A stretch of 64,000 bases of DNA from Triatoma infestans. Its lineage: Eukaryota > Arthropoda > Insecta > Hemiptera > Reduviidae. This document shows, in pieces, positions 52,925-63,830 of this stretch. The stretch lies in the NCBI GenBank assembly GCA_011037195.1, contig JAAEAF010014810.1, forward strand, positions 1 to 64,000. The letters run 5' to 3'. The stretch's first letter is position 1. Each line of letters opens with the position of its first letter. A model generated the notes under the pieces. It did not search any database, had not been told where the DNA came from, and saw nothing but the letters and a program-made list of their open reading frames with translations. The translations under genes were made by a program, and so were the position numbers.

Positions 52925-53232
52925 TAGGATCCAAAGAGAGGATCCGTAGCAGAGAAAGAGAGGCAAAATGACGTCACCACTCTCTCGGACTGGAGTGGGA
53001 GAAACCACATAAATACAGCGACAGGAGATAGATATACAAGACAGTTCATACAACTGAAGTCACTCACCAGTCACAACGTGTCATTACCCTTTACCACTCT
53101 ACTATTCTAAGTGTAAATTCCAGGCAGTCACTGTCACTTCTTATATAATATAAGAGTGTATAATGCAGTGTTCAGCCATATTTTGTTTGTTCATTCAAAC
53201 CAGACCATTTCTCTCCTTCATCAACCCCATTT
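52925..53232 (-). repeat. Family T repeat, minus strand
   Basis: CACTCTCTCGGACTGGAGTG, AAATACAGCGACAGG, CTTTACCACTCTACTATTCT, TTCCAGGCAGTCACTGTCAC. This is the complement of 8430-8730, which it matches better than the 51-kb copies (shared GAGAAATGGTCTGGTTTGAA end). Confidence 0.6.
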
Positions 53233-53259
53233 TATGTTTATTTGTTTTCAATTTTATAT

Positions 53260-53830
53260 CAATGGGAGATTCTAAACTTAATAAAATTTATTATTTTTAA
53301 GGAAAGCATAACCTACCCCCACCCCCCCACCACCACCCCAAATCTTCTTTAAATTGACTTTCTCTGAAAACAGTTTCTAACAAAAGTGATATTTTTCTGT
53401 GTTCATCGTTAGTGTACCAAATTTAATGAAATCTATTGGAGTTCTTATGGAGAAAAGTGCAAAAAACTGTTCTGCAAAAAACGCATTTCCAATCCACCGA
53501 TTTTCTTCAAACACGGATATTGGTCAACATATTTAATTCTAATTCGGTAAAAACAATTCCCGGGAAAATTATTTGGGGGGGGGGAGCTTTCCTCTTCATG
53601 AGTTTTACCATCTATATAAAATTAATTTGCATTAGAAAGTATTAGATAGAGTTCAACATTTGAAGAAAAATCGGTTATCTAGTAGTGCAATTTTGTAGAA
53701 TAGGTTATTTTTAAATTTTTTGGAGAATTTTTTCGAAAACGAATAGAAAGAATTTCTTTTAACATTTAATGCTCACTGCACAGATAAAATCGTATCACTG
53801 TTATTTGAAACATTTTTTCAAAAACATTCA
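53260..53830. repeat. Family S copies in inverted orientation
   Basis: 53260-53530 is minus-strand S (AAGGAAAGCATAACCTACCC, CCAAATTTAATGAAATC). From about 53545 plus-strand S follows (CCCGGGAAAATTATTTGGGG, ATCACTGTTATTTGAAACAT). Confidence 0.55.
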
Positions 53831-54307
53831 GTTTAGAAGGTTTTTGGTAGGGTATTGCTGGTAGATGTAAATTTAATGCGCCAACATTGTTGGATTGACA
53901 GAGATATCCGTATAGGCATAAATAACTCCTACAATCTTTTTTTATGGCCAGCTTAATTAACATTGTAATCGTTGCAATTTTAACTATTTTTTTTTTTTTT
54001 TTTACATTAAATTGAATTGGAATAAGAGGAATTTGCGTGAATATTTCAGACCAGATTTTTCTTTAAATTGATTTGAAAATTAAAATATTCATACTAAATA
54101 TTTTTCCCGCAAGGGATATCTGTTGCATGCAGTTACTTGGGGAGTAGCGACCCCACGGGTTACCACAGCTCAGTACTCCATGCACTTCGTCAGACCAGCA
54201 CACAATACACTTAAACTACATACACTCTACGCTTTACAGACAAGGACAAACACTGTACACAAACTATGGTCTCCACCCCTAGTAAATTGGCGAAAGCCAA
54301 GGGAGAA

Positions 54308-54510
54308 GGAAGGGATTAGCTCAGTGTTAGCGCACTGGACCAGCAACGCGGAGGTCCCGGGTTCGAATCTAGCATACTGCTCTTAGATTTCCTCTTCCTA
54401 CGAGCCTCTACAACTCACTGTCCAGTGATGGGCAGTGTTGTCTGTAGCTAGAGAATACTGCTTGGAGGCCAGCTGTGCATTGGAGAAGGCTCCGGGGGCA
54501 CAATAGGTCT
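54308..54510 (+). mobile_element. tRNA-derived SINE, subfamily A, copy 7
   Basis: Head GGGATTAGCTCAGTGTTAGC, GGACCAGCAACGCGGAGG, B box GGGTTCGAATCT. The body is complete but the 3' tail is lost: it ends GGCTCCGGGGGCACAATAGG and joins unrelated sequence. The 54121-54307 stretch before it is GC-richer and unclassified. Confidence 0.8.
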
Positions 54511-54804
54511 TTCAGGTCGCAGGGCAATAATCCCCTACAACATTCTACAAATCTACTACAAGTTTGTTTTGTTTATTAGAGAATTTGCATAAAATTATCC
54601 AATGTTTTTATAACATGGCAGGTTATGGTTTACTGTTGTTCCATGTTGTTCTGATCCAGTTTAATGTTAACTTGAAAATAACTTGGCTCCTAGGTCGAAA
54701 GCTCGATAATGTATAGTAAAGTGTTTTACAAAGTGATACAAATTAAGGACTTTTGGTCATTTAATTTTAACCGTCATATTTTGTAAAATGTTTGTTTTTT
54801 CTAC

Positions 54805-55020
54805 TTTAAGGCGGGGCAACAGCTATAGTCATTTGCGCCCGGAACCTTACAGCCCGGCCTCCAGACAGTGTTCTCTCGCTACATACAACACTGTCCATCA
54901 CCGGACAGTGAGCTGTAGAGGCTCCTAGGAAGAGAAAATCTAAGGGGAGCACGGCTGGATTCGAACCCATGACCTCCGCGTTGCTAGTCCAGTATACTAA
55001 CCTCTTAGCTAATTCCTTCC
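54805..55020 (-). mobile_element. tRNA-derived SINE, subfamily A, copy 8
   Basis: Minus-strand head GGAATTAGCTAAGAGG, B box GGGTTCGAATCC, intact palindromes CACTGTCCGGTGATGGACAG, tail GCGCAAATGACTATAGCTG and GCCCCGCCTTAAAG. Its end lies 20 bp from the LINE-F target-site duplication. Confidence 0.85.
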
Positions 55021-55039
55021 CATTTTGTAAAATATTCTT

Positions 55040-55803
55040 ATTACAGTTTTATGATGATGGTGATCTGAGAGCCTCTGTGTGGCGAAAATTGGGCTTTCAC
55101 CTCAGCTTGAGTAACGATTCTCTTCCTTTGTTATTGGAGAATGGCCCGACCTATGAGGCCTTTAGGGAGTCTGCAGTCAGGCGTTTGAGGGGCCGATTGT
55201 CTTGAGGGCCTTGCAAGGCGGAGTTAGGGCAGATTGAAGGATTGCTTTGGGTGTGTATTTGTATTTATTTATTTTATTTTATTCTTTTTGGAGTTTTCCA
55301 CTTGTTGTATTGTTTGGGGAATTGCTGGTCCTTGTTAGGATATACGTTATGAGATGTATGGTATGGGTGGTACATACGTTATGGGTATGTGCGAGGCTTT
55401 GAGTGGATGTATTTATTGTGGTTGTGTGCATATGGCTGCTAAAGGTTTTTATCCATTTTATTTTTGTGGTTCTTTTGTTAATGTTGTGTTTGTCGTTGTT
55501 GTTGTTGTGGTTGTTCTTTTTTGGATCTGTAGGTTGTTGTTGGGTACTGGATGGATGGATGGATGATTTTTTGGATCTGTAGGTTGTTGTTGTTTTGGTT
55601 GGATGCTTAGTTGTATCAGGTTCCTTTGGATAGCGTGTTTCCGCGCTGCTTGCTTGAGTTGGGTGGAGGAGAGAGGGAGGGCAGGAATTTTTCTTTCTCT
55701 CTTCTCTTCCTTCTCTTTCTGAAGTCGATGGCTTCTCTGGGCGGGTGTGAGTGCAAGCTCAGGTACCGCCCGAATGGTTAAAAAAAAAAATTACAGTTTT
55801 ATG
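55040..55803 (+). mobile_element. LINE-F: 5'-truncated LINE 3' end with 14-bp target-site duplication
   Basis: ATTACAGTTTTATG occurs at 55040-55053 and again at 55790-55803, bracketing the insertion exactly. Inside lie the last 50 codons of an ORF, about 580 bp of GT-rich 3' UTR with GTT and GGAT runs, and a terminal hairpin (GGGCGG...CCGCCC). A short spacer and A11 follow. The same end is found at 48355-48415. Confidence 0.85.
55054..55205 (+). CDS. LINE-F ORF C-terminal fragment
   Basis: The reading DGDLRASVWRKLGFHLSLSN, then LLLENGPTYEAFRESAVRRL, ends at a TGA at 55203-55205. It is in frame from the truncation point and higher in GC than the flanks. Position (before a 3' UTR with hairpin and poly(A), within a target-site duplication) shows it is the C terminus of a retrotransposon protein. 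I do not recognise the family from 50 residues. Confidence 0.55.
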
Positions 55804-56980
55804 TTTTATATTTATGTGCCACTTCCGAATACTTTACATTAAAATAGAATTATTAATTTGTTGCTAAAACCGTTATTTTTATTTATTGATTGTTGGGTAA
55901 GTATAAAAAACAAAAGAAACAAGTCAACTTTAATTTTAATTAATAGGAGATATTCACTGTAAATGAGAGATAAGATTCACAATTTAAGAATGTTAACAAC
56001 TTGTTTTATATAATATATATATATATATATAGACAGAGAGAGAGGGAGAGAGAAACAGATGTGGTGGTAGTTGGAGAGATGAGAGGTGTATTTGTCCTCC
56101 ACAATAACAGTATTAGCACATAACGCATATAAACACTGTTATTTTGTGGTTATCGTAATAATAATTATACATTTTTAAAAGTGTATTATTAGTAAGACAT
56201 CTTTTTTAACGGTATTTTTTTTAGTGGTAGACACGAAATATATTTAGGGAACGGAGAACATGTATGACGTCACATAAAAAAATAATCATAGATCTTTGGA
56301 AGAAATATAAGCCGAAATTATAAGTGCATCAGAAAATCGCTTGTGAAAGAAACATTCGCATAATTTTAACCTGAATCAATTTCACGAATTTCAGCAAGGA
56401 CAAATATTGTGAAATCGTCGACTAATAACATTCTTCACAGATAATATTTTAAAAATGTTTCCGTGATTGATCGTCACAATACTGACTGACACAAAGGACT
56501 AGACAACCTGCGTATTTATTTATTTATCAAGTTTTCCGAGTGTAATAATTAGTTTATATATGGAACTATTTACATATTTCTGCATTAATATCTTATTATT
56601 TACCTAGTTTATTATTAATATTATATTGGCCAGATGGTTCATCATTGTTTGAGGGTTGATTTAATATTTTGCGCTAACATAGTTTAGATATAATTCAAAG
56701 TATAATTAATTGTATAATGGTGAGATTGAAGTTTCAAAATAAGGGACAAAGTCAGGCGTGTTTGGTGGGGAGAGATTAAAGAATCTTTTTAAAAAAAAGT
56801 GTTTGTATTTTCTCCACTCCTTGTAAAATTTAAGGAATACCAAACTTGCCTCCATAACTACATAACAACTCGTATGATAATATTGAAAATTGTAATCGTT
56901 TTCATCAAGTATCTTTTTATTTAAAGGGGAATGAGTAAAGTGTTTGGAGAGATTTCAAATGTTGTAGATATTAAAGAAGC
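55804..56980. other. AT-rich sequence, no gene recognised
   Basis: (TA)n then (GA)n at 56012-56046. No coding motif found. Confidence 0.45.
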
Positions 56981-56984
56981 AAAA

Positions 56985-57170
56985 AATTAGTTGGCTGTGG
57001 CCAAAGAAGGAACTTTTTATTTTTAAATAAGTTTATTCAACGTTTCGGACACCTTTGGTGTCCTTTGGTGTCCTCAGACAAAATTTTAAAAAAATAAAAA
57101 GTTCCTTCTTTGGCCCCAAACTAATTTTTTGCTTGTTTAATAACAACGGCCAAACAAAAATATTGTTTAC
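56985..57170. repeat. F3 foldback with hammerhead-like motif
   Basis: GGCCAAAGAAGGAACTTTTT and its complement AAAAAGTTCCTTCTTTGGCC form the arms (about 57000 and 57095). On the minus strand between them lie CTGAGGA, a duplicated GGACACCAAA unit, GGTGTCC, GAAAC, GTT. The right edge TTTTTTGCTTGTTTAATAAC, AACGGCCAA is shared with 63780-63810. Confidence 0.65.
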
Positions 57171-57635
57171 ATCTATTTAGATGCGTTAAGATATTATTTT
57201 GATATAATTAGTCGGGTTTTAGATTATTATTTTGAATCCATGGCTTTATTAATTGTAACCAATTTTTATTTTTAAATATATGATATTTGAAGTTTTCTTG
57301 CACAAATCATTTCATCATTTACATTTACTTACAAAAAAAAAAAATATCATACCATTACGTGATTAATGTTTTGTACAATTTTATGAGCTATTATTTTTCG
57401 TTCATAAAAATTTCAAAGTTAAAATCTCAGAAGGATAAACCGAACTAGAAACTAAAGTAAATGCTCTTTACATTGCATGCTATTAGAAATGAAAGATACA
57501 CGTTCATTGTTCTGATGTCAACAAAACAATTTTAAATTTATGTTACAAATAATTCAATATCTCCAGTAATGTGTGAGCACTTCCCTCATTATTCCCCTAA
57601 ACTTAAATTTTTGGGAATCATAAGATTGCAGTGAA

Positions 57636-57920
57636 TTGTTTAGAAATAAAAATAGATTAATCGATGCTTTTAAATTGTACCTCGCTTGTAATGACATTGA
57701 AAAACTCTACAATATAAAATTTAATAATTATATTAGATTCGTCAGCAATTACTATAGTAAGCAGTTCTTATCTTTTGGTGAATGCTTCAATAAAATACTT
57801 GAGAATAATTGCACAGCTTCGTTTAGTGTAATGGGTTCAGATGTCTTGGTGAGGTGTTGTGATGCGATGAATAGTTGGGAGTTAGAAAGAGATTTTAGAG
57901 AGTTGTTATTCGGAATATGA
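57636..57920 (+). CDS. Unrecognised open frame, possibly LINE-derived
   Basis: 94 residues: RNKNRLIDAFKLYLACNDIE, NNYIRFVSNYYSKQF, CFNKILENNCTASFSVMGSD, NSWELERDFRELLFGI. It is not obviously a shadow of anything. It lies 500 bp upstream of, and on the same strand as, a LINE C-terminal fragment, so it may be a more upstream part of the same element, separated by an insert. No motif confirms this. Confidence 0.3.
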   Translation: MFRNKNRLIDAFKLYLACNDIEKLYNIKFNNYIRFVSNYYSKQFLSFGECFNKILENNCTASFSVMGSDVLVRCCDAMNSWELERDFRELLFGI

Positions 57921-57989
57921 ATTACGAATTTACGAAAATAGATGCACCAACTATAATGATTGGTAAATAATATATGTTTAAATACTTAG

Positions 57990-58345
57990 ATAGGGACGCG
58001 CTCCGATGTATGAATTATGTCACTGGTAGGATCTTGATGTTACGCTGATGAAATACTGAAGAATAGTCCTCTCACTTCCTGTGAAGATGCCTTATAGTGC
58101 CATCCCCACACATTGACAAGTCTTGTAATTACGGGTCACACTCAAACATCTCTTGCCGTGTATTGACCCCAGTTCCTGAACAGGTGTTGGCGGTTATCAA
58201 AGGACTGTAGCCAGGAGGTCGGCCTTTTGAGTGATTTGTTGACCCTTGTGAAAGCGGTGTGTCTTTGGCGGGCGGTCCTTTGACCGTGCACTGACCGCAG
58301 CTATTGTATTGAATAAAGCGTCTGGCTGGCACCACTAGTTATAAT
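57990..58345. other. GC-richer insert, unclassified
   Basis: Starts near GATAGGGACGCGCTCCGATG. It has several CG-rich blocks (GTCGGCCTTTTGAGTG, GGCGGGCGGTCCTTTGACC) and ends with TTGTATTGAATAAAGCGTCT, a polyadenylation-like signal, and GGCTGGCACCACTAG. Base composition differs sharply from the flanks. A solo LTR or similar insert is possible. No target-site duplication confirmed. Confidence 0.4.
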
Positions 58346-58426
58346 TTTTATAATTAAAAATTATATATTTCTGTTATCACTCCTTCTTGTTATCACATTA
58401 CATTAGCAAGTGATAAATTCCCTATA

Positions 58427-58654
58427 TAGAAGATAAAAAATATGAATTCAGATCAGAAACTTGCTGTGCGCTTTGTAATGATAACTCGCCTGATTCTATT
58501 ATACACTTCTTGTTAAAATGTAAGACCTTTAATGCATATAAAGTCAAATATTTCAGCAAATTTATATCAATAAATAATCAAATAGAATTTGATATGCTGG
58601 AAAATATTTTAAATTGTAATAATCTATATTGCATTAGAAATTTGTATAATTATT
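58427..58654 (+). pseudogene. LINE ORF2 C-terminal Cys/His fragment
   Basis: The plus strand reads ETCCALCNDNSPDSIIHFLL, KCKTFNAYKVKYFSKFI, ending at TAA (58652-58654). C-x2-C...H-x4-C and the following 'F..Y...YF' parallel LINE-C (CKFCSLNNADDLIHFILGC). Only about 75 residues are recognisable. Confidence 0.7.
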
Positions 58655-58659
58655 AAAAA

Positions 58660-60420
58660 AAAAATTGTTTGATGGTAAGAAATAATTTAAATTAATGGCT
58701 GTAAGCATGTAATAATAGTAATACCGACACTAATTAAAAAAGAAAATAATGAATAAAGTAAATTATTTATATTGTGTATATAAATGGTATGAAATAAATT
58801 TTGATATCTAAACAGCGATTTATTTAGGTTCTTTTAAAAATTACTGTTGTTCTAAACAAATTATACAGTAGGATATAAACATAAATTCAGAAATGTTATG
58901 TTCTTAAGTTCAATGATTGCTATAAATACAGTTAATTAAATAAAAAGAAAAAATTATATATATGTAAACATGTATATCTTTATTTCAATTTAAATTAATG
59001 AAGAAAAGAATATATTTTATTATTGTTTTGTTATTAAAATAACACTTGCTATTAAAATAATTGTAATTTTAAAAACAATAAATAAATTTAAAATTTGAAT
59101 TATTCCCCTAAACATAGTAATTCTTTTCAATTACATATTCCTACCACATATATTTCTCCATTTCGCTAAACGCCCAGATTCTTATCAGTCTTTCACACAC
59201 ACACATGTTTCTTTATTTTCCTATTTTCAGTTTTTTTGTTTAGATTTCTTAATTAATCATTTAAAATTTATCCATTCCCCCCCCGTCAAACGTAAAAATT
59301 ATAGTTATTTATTGATACAGATGACTTCCATTCTGCAATGATTGTAAAATTTCTGTCCTCCAGTTTTTTTATGACATTAGCACAGTTGTAAAACAAAAAC
59401 CCTTATAATATTCTAGCATGGATAGATAGGCTGTATATTACTCACTGACCTCTTCTGTATCTCTTATTGGTTATATGTTTTTAGATCTGAGAATAGAAGT
59501 GATAGATTTTATGACCAATATTATTTATTTTATAGTATTTCAATATATTTTATATCCATAACTTCAATAGAGTTTATAAAATGGCAGCACCACCTACAGC
59601 TACAAAAAGGTCGATCTAAATTCCTTTAACTGCAATAGTAAAGTAGTAATTTTCAATAATATTTTCTTCCTTCAATTACATTACTTTACAGTATTACTAT
59701 ATAGCCTTATTGTATGTGACTCTACTTTTTATTGCATATTCTTCTTATACAAATCTTATTTATACTTCATAGAATTATATTTTATTGTAATAGGTAAATC
59801 TAATTATTAGTTCCAGCTACACAAACATAACAATAGTGGTGTCAGAAGAGGGATCTTGTTCTGGTGCTGTAGTGTGATACCCACGTTTGGATGGCTGAGG
59901 AGGTTTGACCAATGGACAGAGAAGGTTTTGCCCAAGAATCTATAATGCATATGTGGAGTAGTGCAAGTGGTTGATGATCGAACAGTTTTTGAGAAGGATT
60001 ATGTGTAATGAAATAGATTATGTTGTACAAATAGGTGCATTTTATTACTAGCAGAGAAGATTTTAATTCCCACTGCTCCACTATCATTAGACTTCTATTC
60101 TATGACAAATTATTGCAATTACCTGTTTCAAAATTTGAATCTAGTTATGTATTTTCAACATCAAGAGTTATCAATTTAAATCGAAGGTTTCTTTTCAAAA
60201 GCAATCAGCCTATTTTGCCAGACATCAGGTTAAATTTTAAATATTGCATTTTTTCAAATAAAAATATGTAAGAACTTTCTCTTACTGCTTTACAAAATGA
60301 AAAAATTGTAATGGTAGTAACAAGTCCTCGTAATTATGATCAAACAGAAAACAAGACCACAGTATTAATTTACCTATCATAGTATAATAAATAATCAGAG
60401 ATTGAAATCAATAATTATTA
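58660..60420. other. AT-rich sequence, no gene recognised
   Basis: No repeat edge or coding motif recognised. The 81-residue minus frame at 59842-60087 has a somewhat protein-like composition, but no domain is visible. Confidence 0.4.
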
Positions 60421-60449
60421 TACGAGGGTGGTTGAAAAGTTCTCGGAAT
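60421..60449 (+). repeat. Mariner target TA and left terminal inverted repeat
   Basis: TA (60421-60422) followed by CGAGGGTGGTTGAAAAGTTC and TCGGAAT. It pairs with 61677-61704 except for one missing T in the GGTTTG run. Confidence 0.85.
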
Positions 60450-61704
60450 CACCGCTAGATGTCAGTGCTAGAGCAACGAGGTTCCCGCGCAATAATCACA
60501 CATCCTTTGTGAGTGAACACGTGGCTCGTCAGTGCTCTTGCTGCAGGAGAGTGGTAGTGACGATTCTTTGTTGTTGTTCCCGCGTAGTGATTTGTGACAA
60601 TGGGAAAAACTGAGATTCGAGCAGTGATTAAGTACTTTGTAAAGAAAGGTATGAAAGCAAAGGAAATTCATGCCGACTTTCAGAACACACTGGGGGACTC
60701 TGCTCCTTCATATTCAACTGTTGCCAAGTGGACCAGCGAGTTTAAATTTGGTCGGGAGAGCTTAGATGATGATCCGCGTAGTGGACGGCCAAAAAGTGCT
60801 ACGACCCCAGAATTTATCGCAAAAGTGCATAAAATGGTCATGGAGGATCGTCGACTGAAAGTGCGAGAGATTGCTGAAGCTATAGGGATGTCATCTGAAC
60901 GGGTATATCACATTTTAACCGAAGAATTGGGAATGAAAAAATTATCGGCAAGATGGGTGCCGCGGCTCTTGACATTGGACCATAAACGCACCAGATTGGA
61001 AATGTCCGAACAAAGTCTGGCCCGTTTTCAGCGCAACCAACAAGATTTTTTGCGCCGGTTTGTGACTACAGATGAAACTTGGGTCCACTATTATACCCCA
61101 GAGACAAAACAGCAGTCAAAGCAGTGGAAACATGCTGAGTCACCACCACCAAAGAAAGCAAAGGCAGTACGTTCGGCCGGAAAGGTCATGGCCTCAGTTT
61201 TCTGGGATGCAAAAGGCATTCTGCTGATAGATTATCTTCCTACTGGCCAAACAATTACGGGGCAATACTATGCAAACCTCCTAGACCAACTACAGGAAAA
61301 GATACGCAAAAAAGGCAAGGAAGAAAGTCATCTTAAATCAGGACAACGCCCGCCCGCACATAAGTGTTATTGCCATGGCAAAACTTCATGAACTGAGGTA
61401 CGAATTGTTGCCACATCCACCTTATTCACCTGATTTGGCACCATCAGACTTTTATCTCCTCCCCAAGCTGAAAATTTTCCTCGGTGGACGGAGATTTCCT
61501 ACAACGGAAGAACTGACAGCCGAATTGGAGAGGTACTTCGCAGGCCTGGAGGAATCTCATTTTCGAGATGGGATAAAGGCATTGGAACATCGCTGGACCA
61601 AATGCATTAGTCTACAGGGAGACTATGTTGAAAAATAAAAGCAGTTCCACCGAGGTAAGACACTTCTTTCTAGTACATTCCGAGAACTTTTCAAACCACC
61701 CTCG
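60423..61704 (+). mobile_element. Mariner transposon, nearly complete (1,282 bp)
   Basis: A full-length mariner bounded by TA dinucleotides (60421-60422 and 61705-61706), with 27-28 bp terminal inverted repeats and a single transposase ORF. Length is typical of the family. The only obvious defect in the gene is one frameshift. The left repeat lacks one base relative to the right. It is a recent insertion by these criteria. GC content is visibly above the surrounding AT-rich DNA, as expected for a mobile newcomer. Confidence 0.95.
60600..61638 (+). pseudogene. Mariner transposase with one frameshift
   Basis: Cut-and-paste transposase. From ATG at 60600 (MGKTEIRAVIKYFVKKGMKA) come an N-terminal helix-turn-helix (residues about 5-50), the linker YSTVAKWTSEFKFG and a second HTH (KVREIAEAIGMSSERVYHIL). 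The WVPRLLTLDHKRTR block follows (WVPHxL-type motif), then the first catalytic Asp in TTDETWVHYY. A one-base gain in the A/G-rich run at about 61305-61325 shifts the frame. After it the reading continues QDNARPH (second Asp) and, 34 residues later, the third Asp in SPDLAPSDF. The triad D,D34D is thus retained. The stop is at 61636-61638. Corrected length would be about 345 residues, normal for mariner. YSPDLAPSDF is the diagnostic family motif. Confidence 0.95.
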
Positions 61705-61706
61705 TA
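61677..61706 (-). repeat. Mariner right terminal inverted repeat and target TA
   Basis: ATTCCGAGAACTTTTCAAAC then CACCCTCG (to 61704), followed by TA. Complement of 60423-60449 with one extra T. Confidence 0.85.
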
Positions 61707-62760
61707 TCTTGCAAAAAAAATCATATCATGACTTAGATTTTTATTTTTTGTCTCTAGAAATCATCTTTTTTATTTATATTAACATTGTACTTTTAATTTT
61801 TTAGTCAAACTATCAAAAATCACATCATGAGGATTATTATTGAGGCAAAATCAATCTATCATAAATAATGGTTATTCCATGAGTGGCAAATTTTTCTCTA
61901 AGAAATAAAACTCAATTTCATTTATTGACAAAGAAACTAAATTGTTGACTATCGAAGTGACATATCTTACAGCAATTTTACATGCTGAGTCAAGTGAGAT
62001 TAAACATGCTGTGATTTTCCAGTTCATACATTTTTGTCTAATTTTTCACTGAAATCAATCCACAAGATTTGGGAAAATGGAAAATTTAGATGAACAAATA
62101 CTTGTATCTGCACCAAATCTTTGTATTTTTAAAAATTTATCGAGCAGATAAAGATAAATTCAGATTAAAAATTTTTGATGAATTTACAAAATCAAATTTC
62201 CATGTTTTCTTCTCCATGGGGGGAAAAATATTAAACAACATCCTTTCGTTTCTCTAAAAATTAAATACCTTTATTGAAAAATACATAATTAATTAACTAA
62301 ATAACAAACTTAAGAAGAATTTAATTTCAAAACCTGCTCTAAATGTGTCTATTCACCAGTCTGTACCGGAGATCATTCAATCTGAATTTATTTATTGTTC
62401 GTTTACAATTGTGTATTAGCAGTAGTCCATTTATCAGGCACGATTTATATTTTGAGAGAAATAATAAAAATCACAGTGTAACTCTTACTTCTGAGCAAAA
62501 CACAAATCTCTCAAAGGGTGATAATTAATTTTCGTTGAAATAAGAAAAATGTTAATGATTAATTTTTACTTTTATATAAAAATCTTATAGAATTTTTAGA
62601 AATAGCAACAAGAAATAATTCTTATTTGTCAACTAACTCATAAAGTTCAAAATTTTTTCTCGTGAAATTTAATTTAAAATAAGTGAGTGGCTAAAGTAGG
62701 GCTTACTAATGCGAATTAATTTTTAGTTTTAAAAATAACTCTCATATAATCCTTGATAAT
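61707..62760. other. AT-rich sequence, no gene recognised
   Basis: No coding motif or repeat edge seen. Confidence 0.45.
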
Positions 62761-62764
62761 AATA

Positions 62765-63130
62765 TTATACGAGCGTCATTCATTAAGTAATCAAAAGAGA
62801 AATTTAAATCAAAGAAATTCTTTGTGAGAATAATGATATTTTCAGTATTATAAATTGGCATCTCTGTCATCACCTGTTTGACAAATAGAACTTTTAACCA
62901 TTCAACGTTGGTAAATGCTGATACCTTTGGAAGAACAGCGTTTATTAATACTATTTCTAATTTCTAAGGGGATTATACCATCACAGAATTTACAATCAAA
63001 CTCTTAAGGATTTGATTGTTTGTGTAAGGTTTCAATTCCATCACTTGTGAATCTTGCAATGATACTTGTTTTCAGAAAGACAGACGAATTATGATAGAAG
63101 AAATTGTTCGTAAAGAGTGACCAAGTGCAA
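62765..63130 (+). mobile_element. Decayed mariner-like relic
   Basis: Begins TACGAGCGTCATTCATTAAG, close to the terminal repeat of the element at 39652-40267 (TACGAGGGTCATTCAATAAG). The following sequence parallels the complement of that element: GGCATCT, then GAACAGCGTTTATTAATACT and GGGGATTATACCATCACAGA, matching the region that encodes RSLIRFLVAEGIKGSEI. Many stops. No right end identified. Confidence 0.5.
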
Positions 63131-63689
63131 AATGTGTGCCGAAATAACGCTAACCAATACTTTGAAACTAATGCTAAATTAGACTGAATAGTTCTGGCAT
63201 GCCGATACTACCTGGATCTAAAAACCAACAGACTCTTTTTCTTTCTTTTTTTATAACATCGTCAGGAAATCCATTAAGTGGCGTCAAGTTTCATAGCAAC
63301 AAAGACGTAAATATAAATGTGCAAAACATCGCGGTTTCAGTATTTATGGGGTCATTGTGACGTGTCTCTTTAACTTGCACATCACATGTGGTGTTTTACC
63401 ACACACATTCTGCGTACTTATGTTCATTTTCACTTCTTTTCTATGTTAATTACTTTTTGTTACAGGACCGTGACGGAATTTCATTAACCTAAGTACAATA
63501 TCAAAGTTTCTCGGAAAAGTAAGCAAATCCTTCGGTTTTGTTTTAATAATTTTCAATTTTGAAATTCATCAATTTTGGCACTATATAGCCATCTATAGGG
63601 AGGATCATCTGACAACAAAAATAGCCTCTCGATAAACGAAACAAACATCAAACTTGAAACATATTACAACATTCAATTCTTTATTCTTC

Positions 63690-63830
63690 CTTAACAGTTT
63701 CTGAGGACGGACACCAAGGTGTCCGAAACGTCGAACAAACTTTTAAGATATAAAGTTTTTCTTTGGTCCCAGCCAACAAATTTTTGCTTGTTTAACTGAC
63801 AACGGCCAATCATAACTATTGTTTATATAA
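63690..63830 (+). repeat. F3 copy with hammerhead-like motif
   Basis: AACAGTTT, the motif at 63711-63732, GAACAAACTTTTAAGATATA, AGTTTTTCTTTGGTCCC, CAACAAATTTTTGCTTGTTT, CAACGGCCAATCATAA. Shares its right part with 57130-57170. Only one arm is present. Confidence 0.6.
63711..63732 (+). ncRNA. Hammerhead-ribozyme-like motif (F3)
   Basis: CTGAGGA, C, GGACACC-AA-GGTGTCC (7-bp stem II), GAAAC, GTC. GTTT before the core and GAAC after GTC can pair as stem I (three Watson-Crick pairs plus one G-U). As in F1 and F2 there is one extra base between CTGANGA and stem II, and stem III is minimal. Confidence 0.45.

Noticed and set aside
58040..58080. Hammerhead core from GCTGATGAAATACTGAAG
   Set aside because: CTGATGA is present but no stem II or GAAA-C follows.
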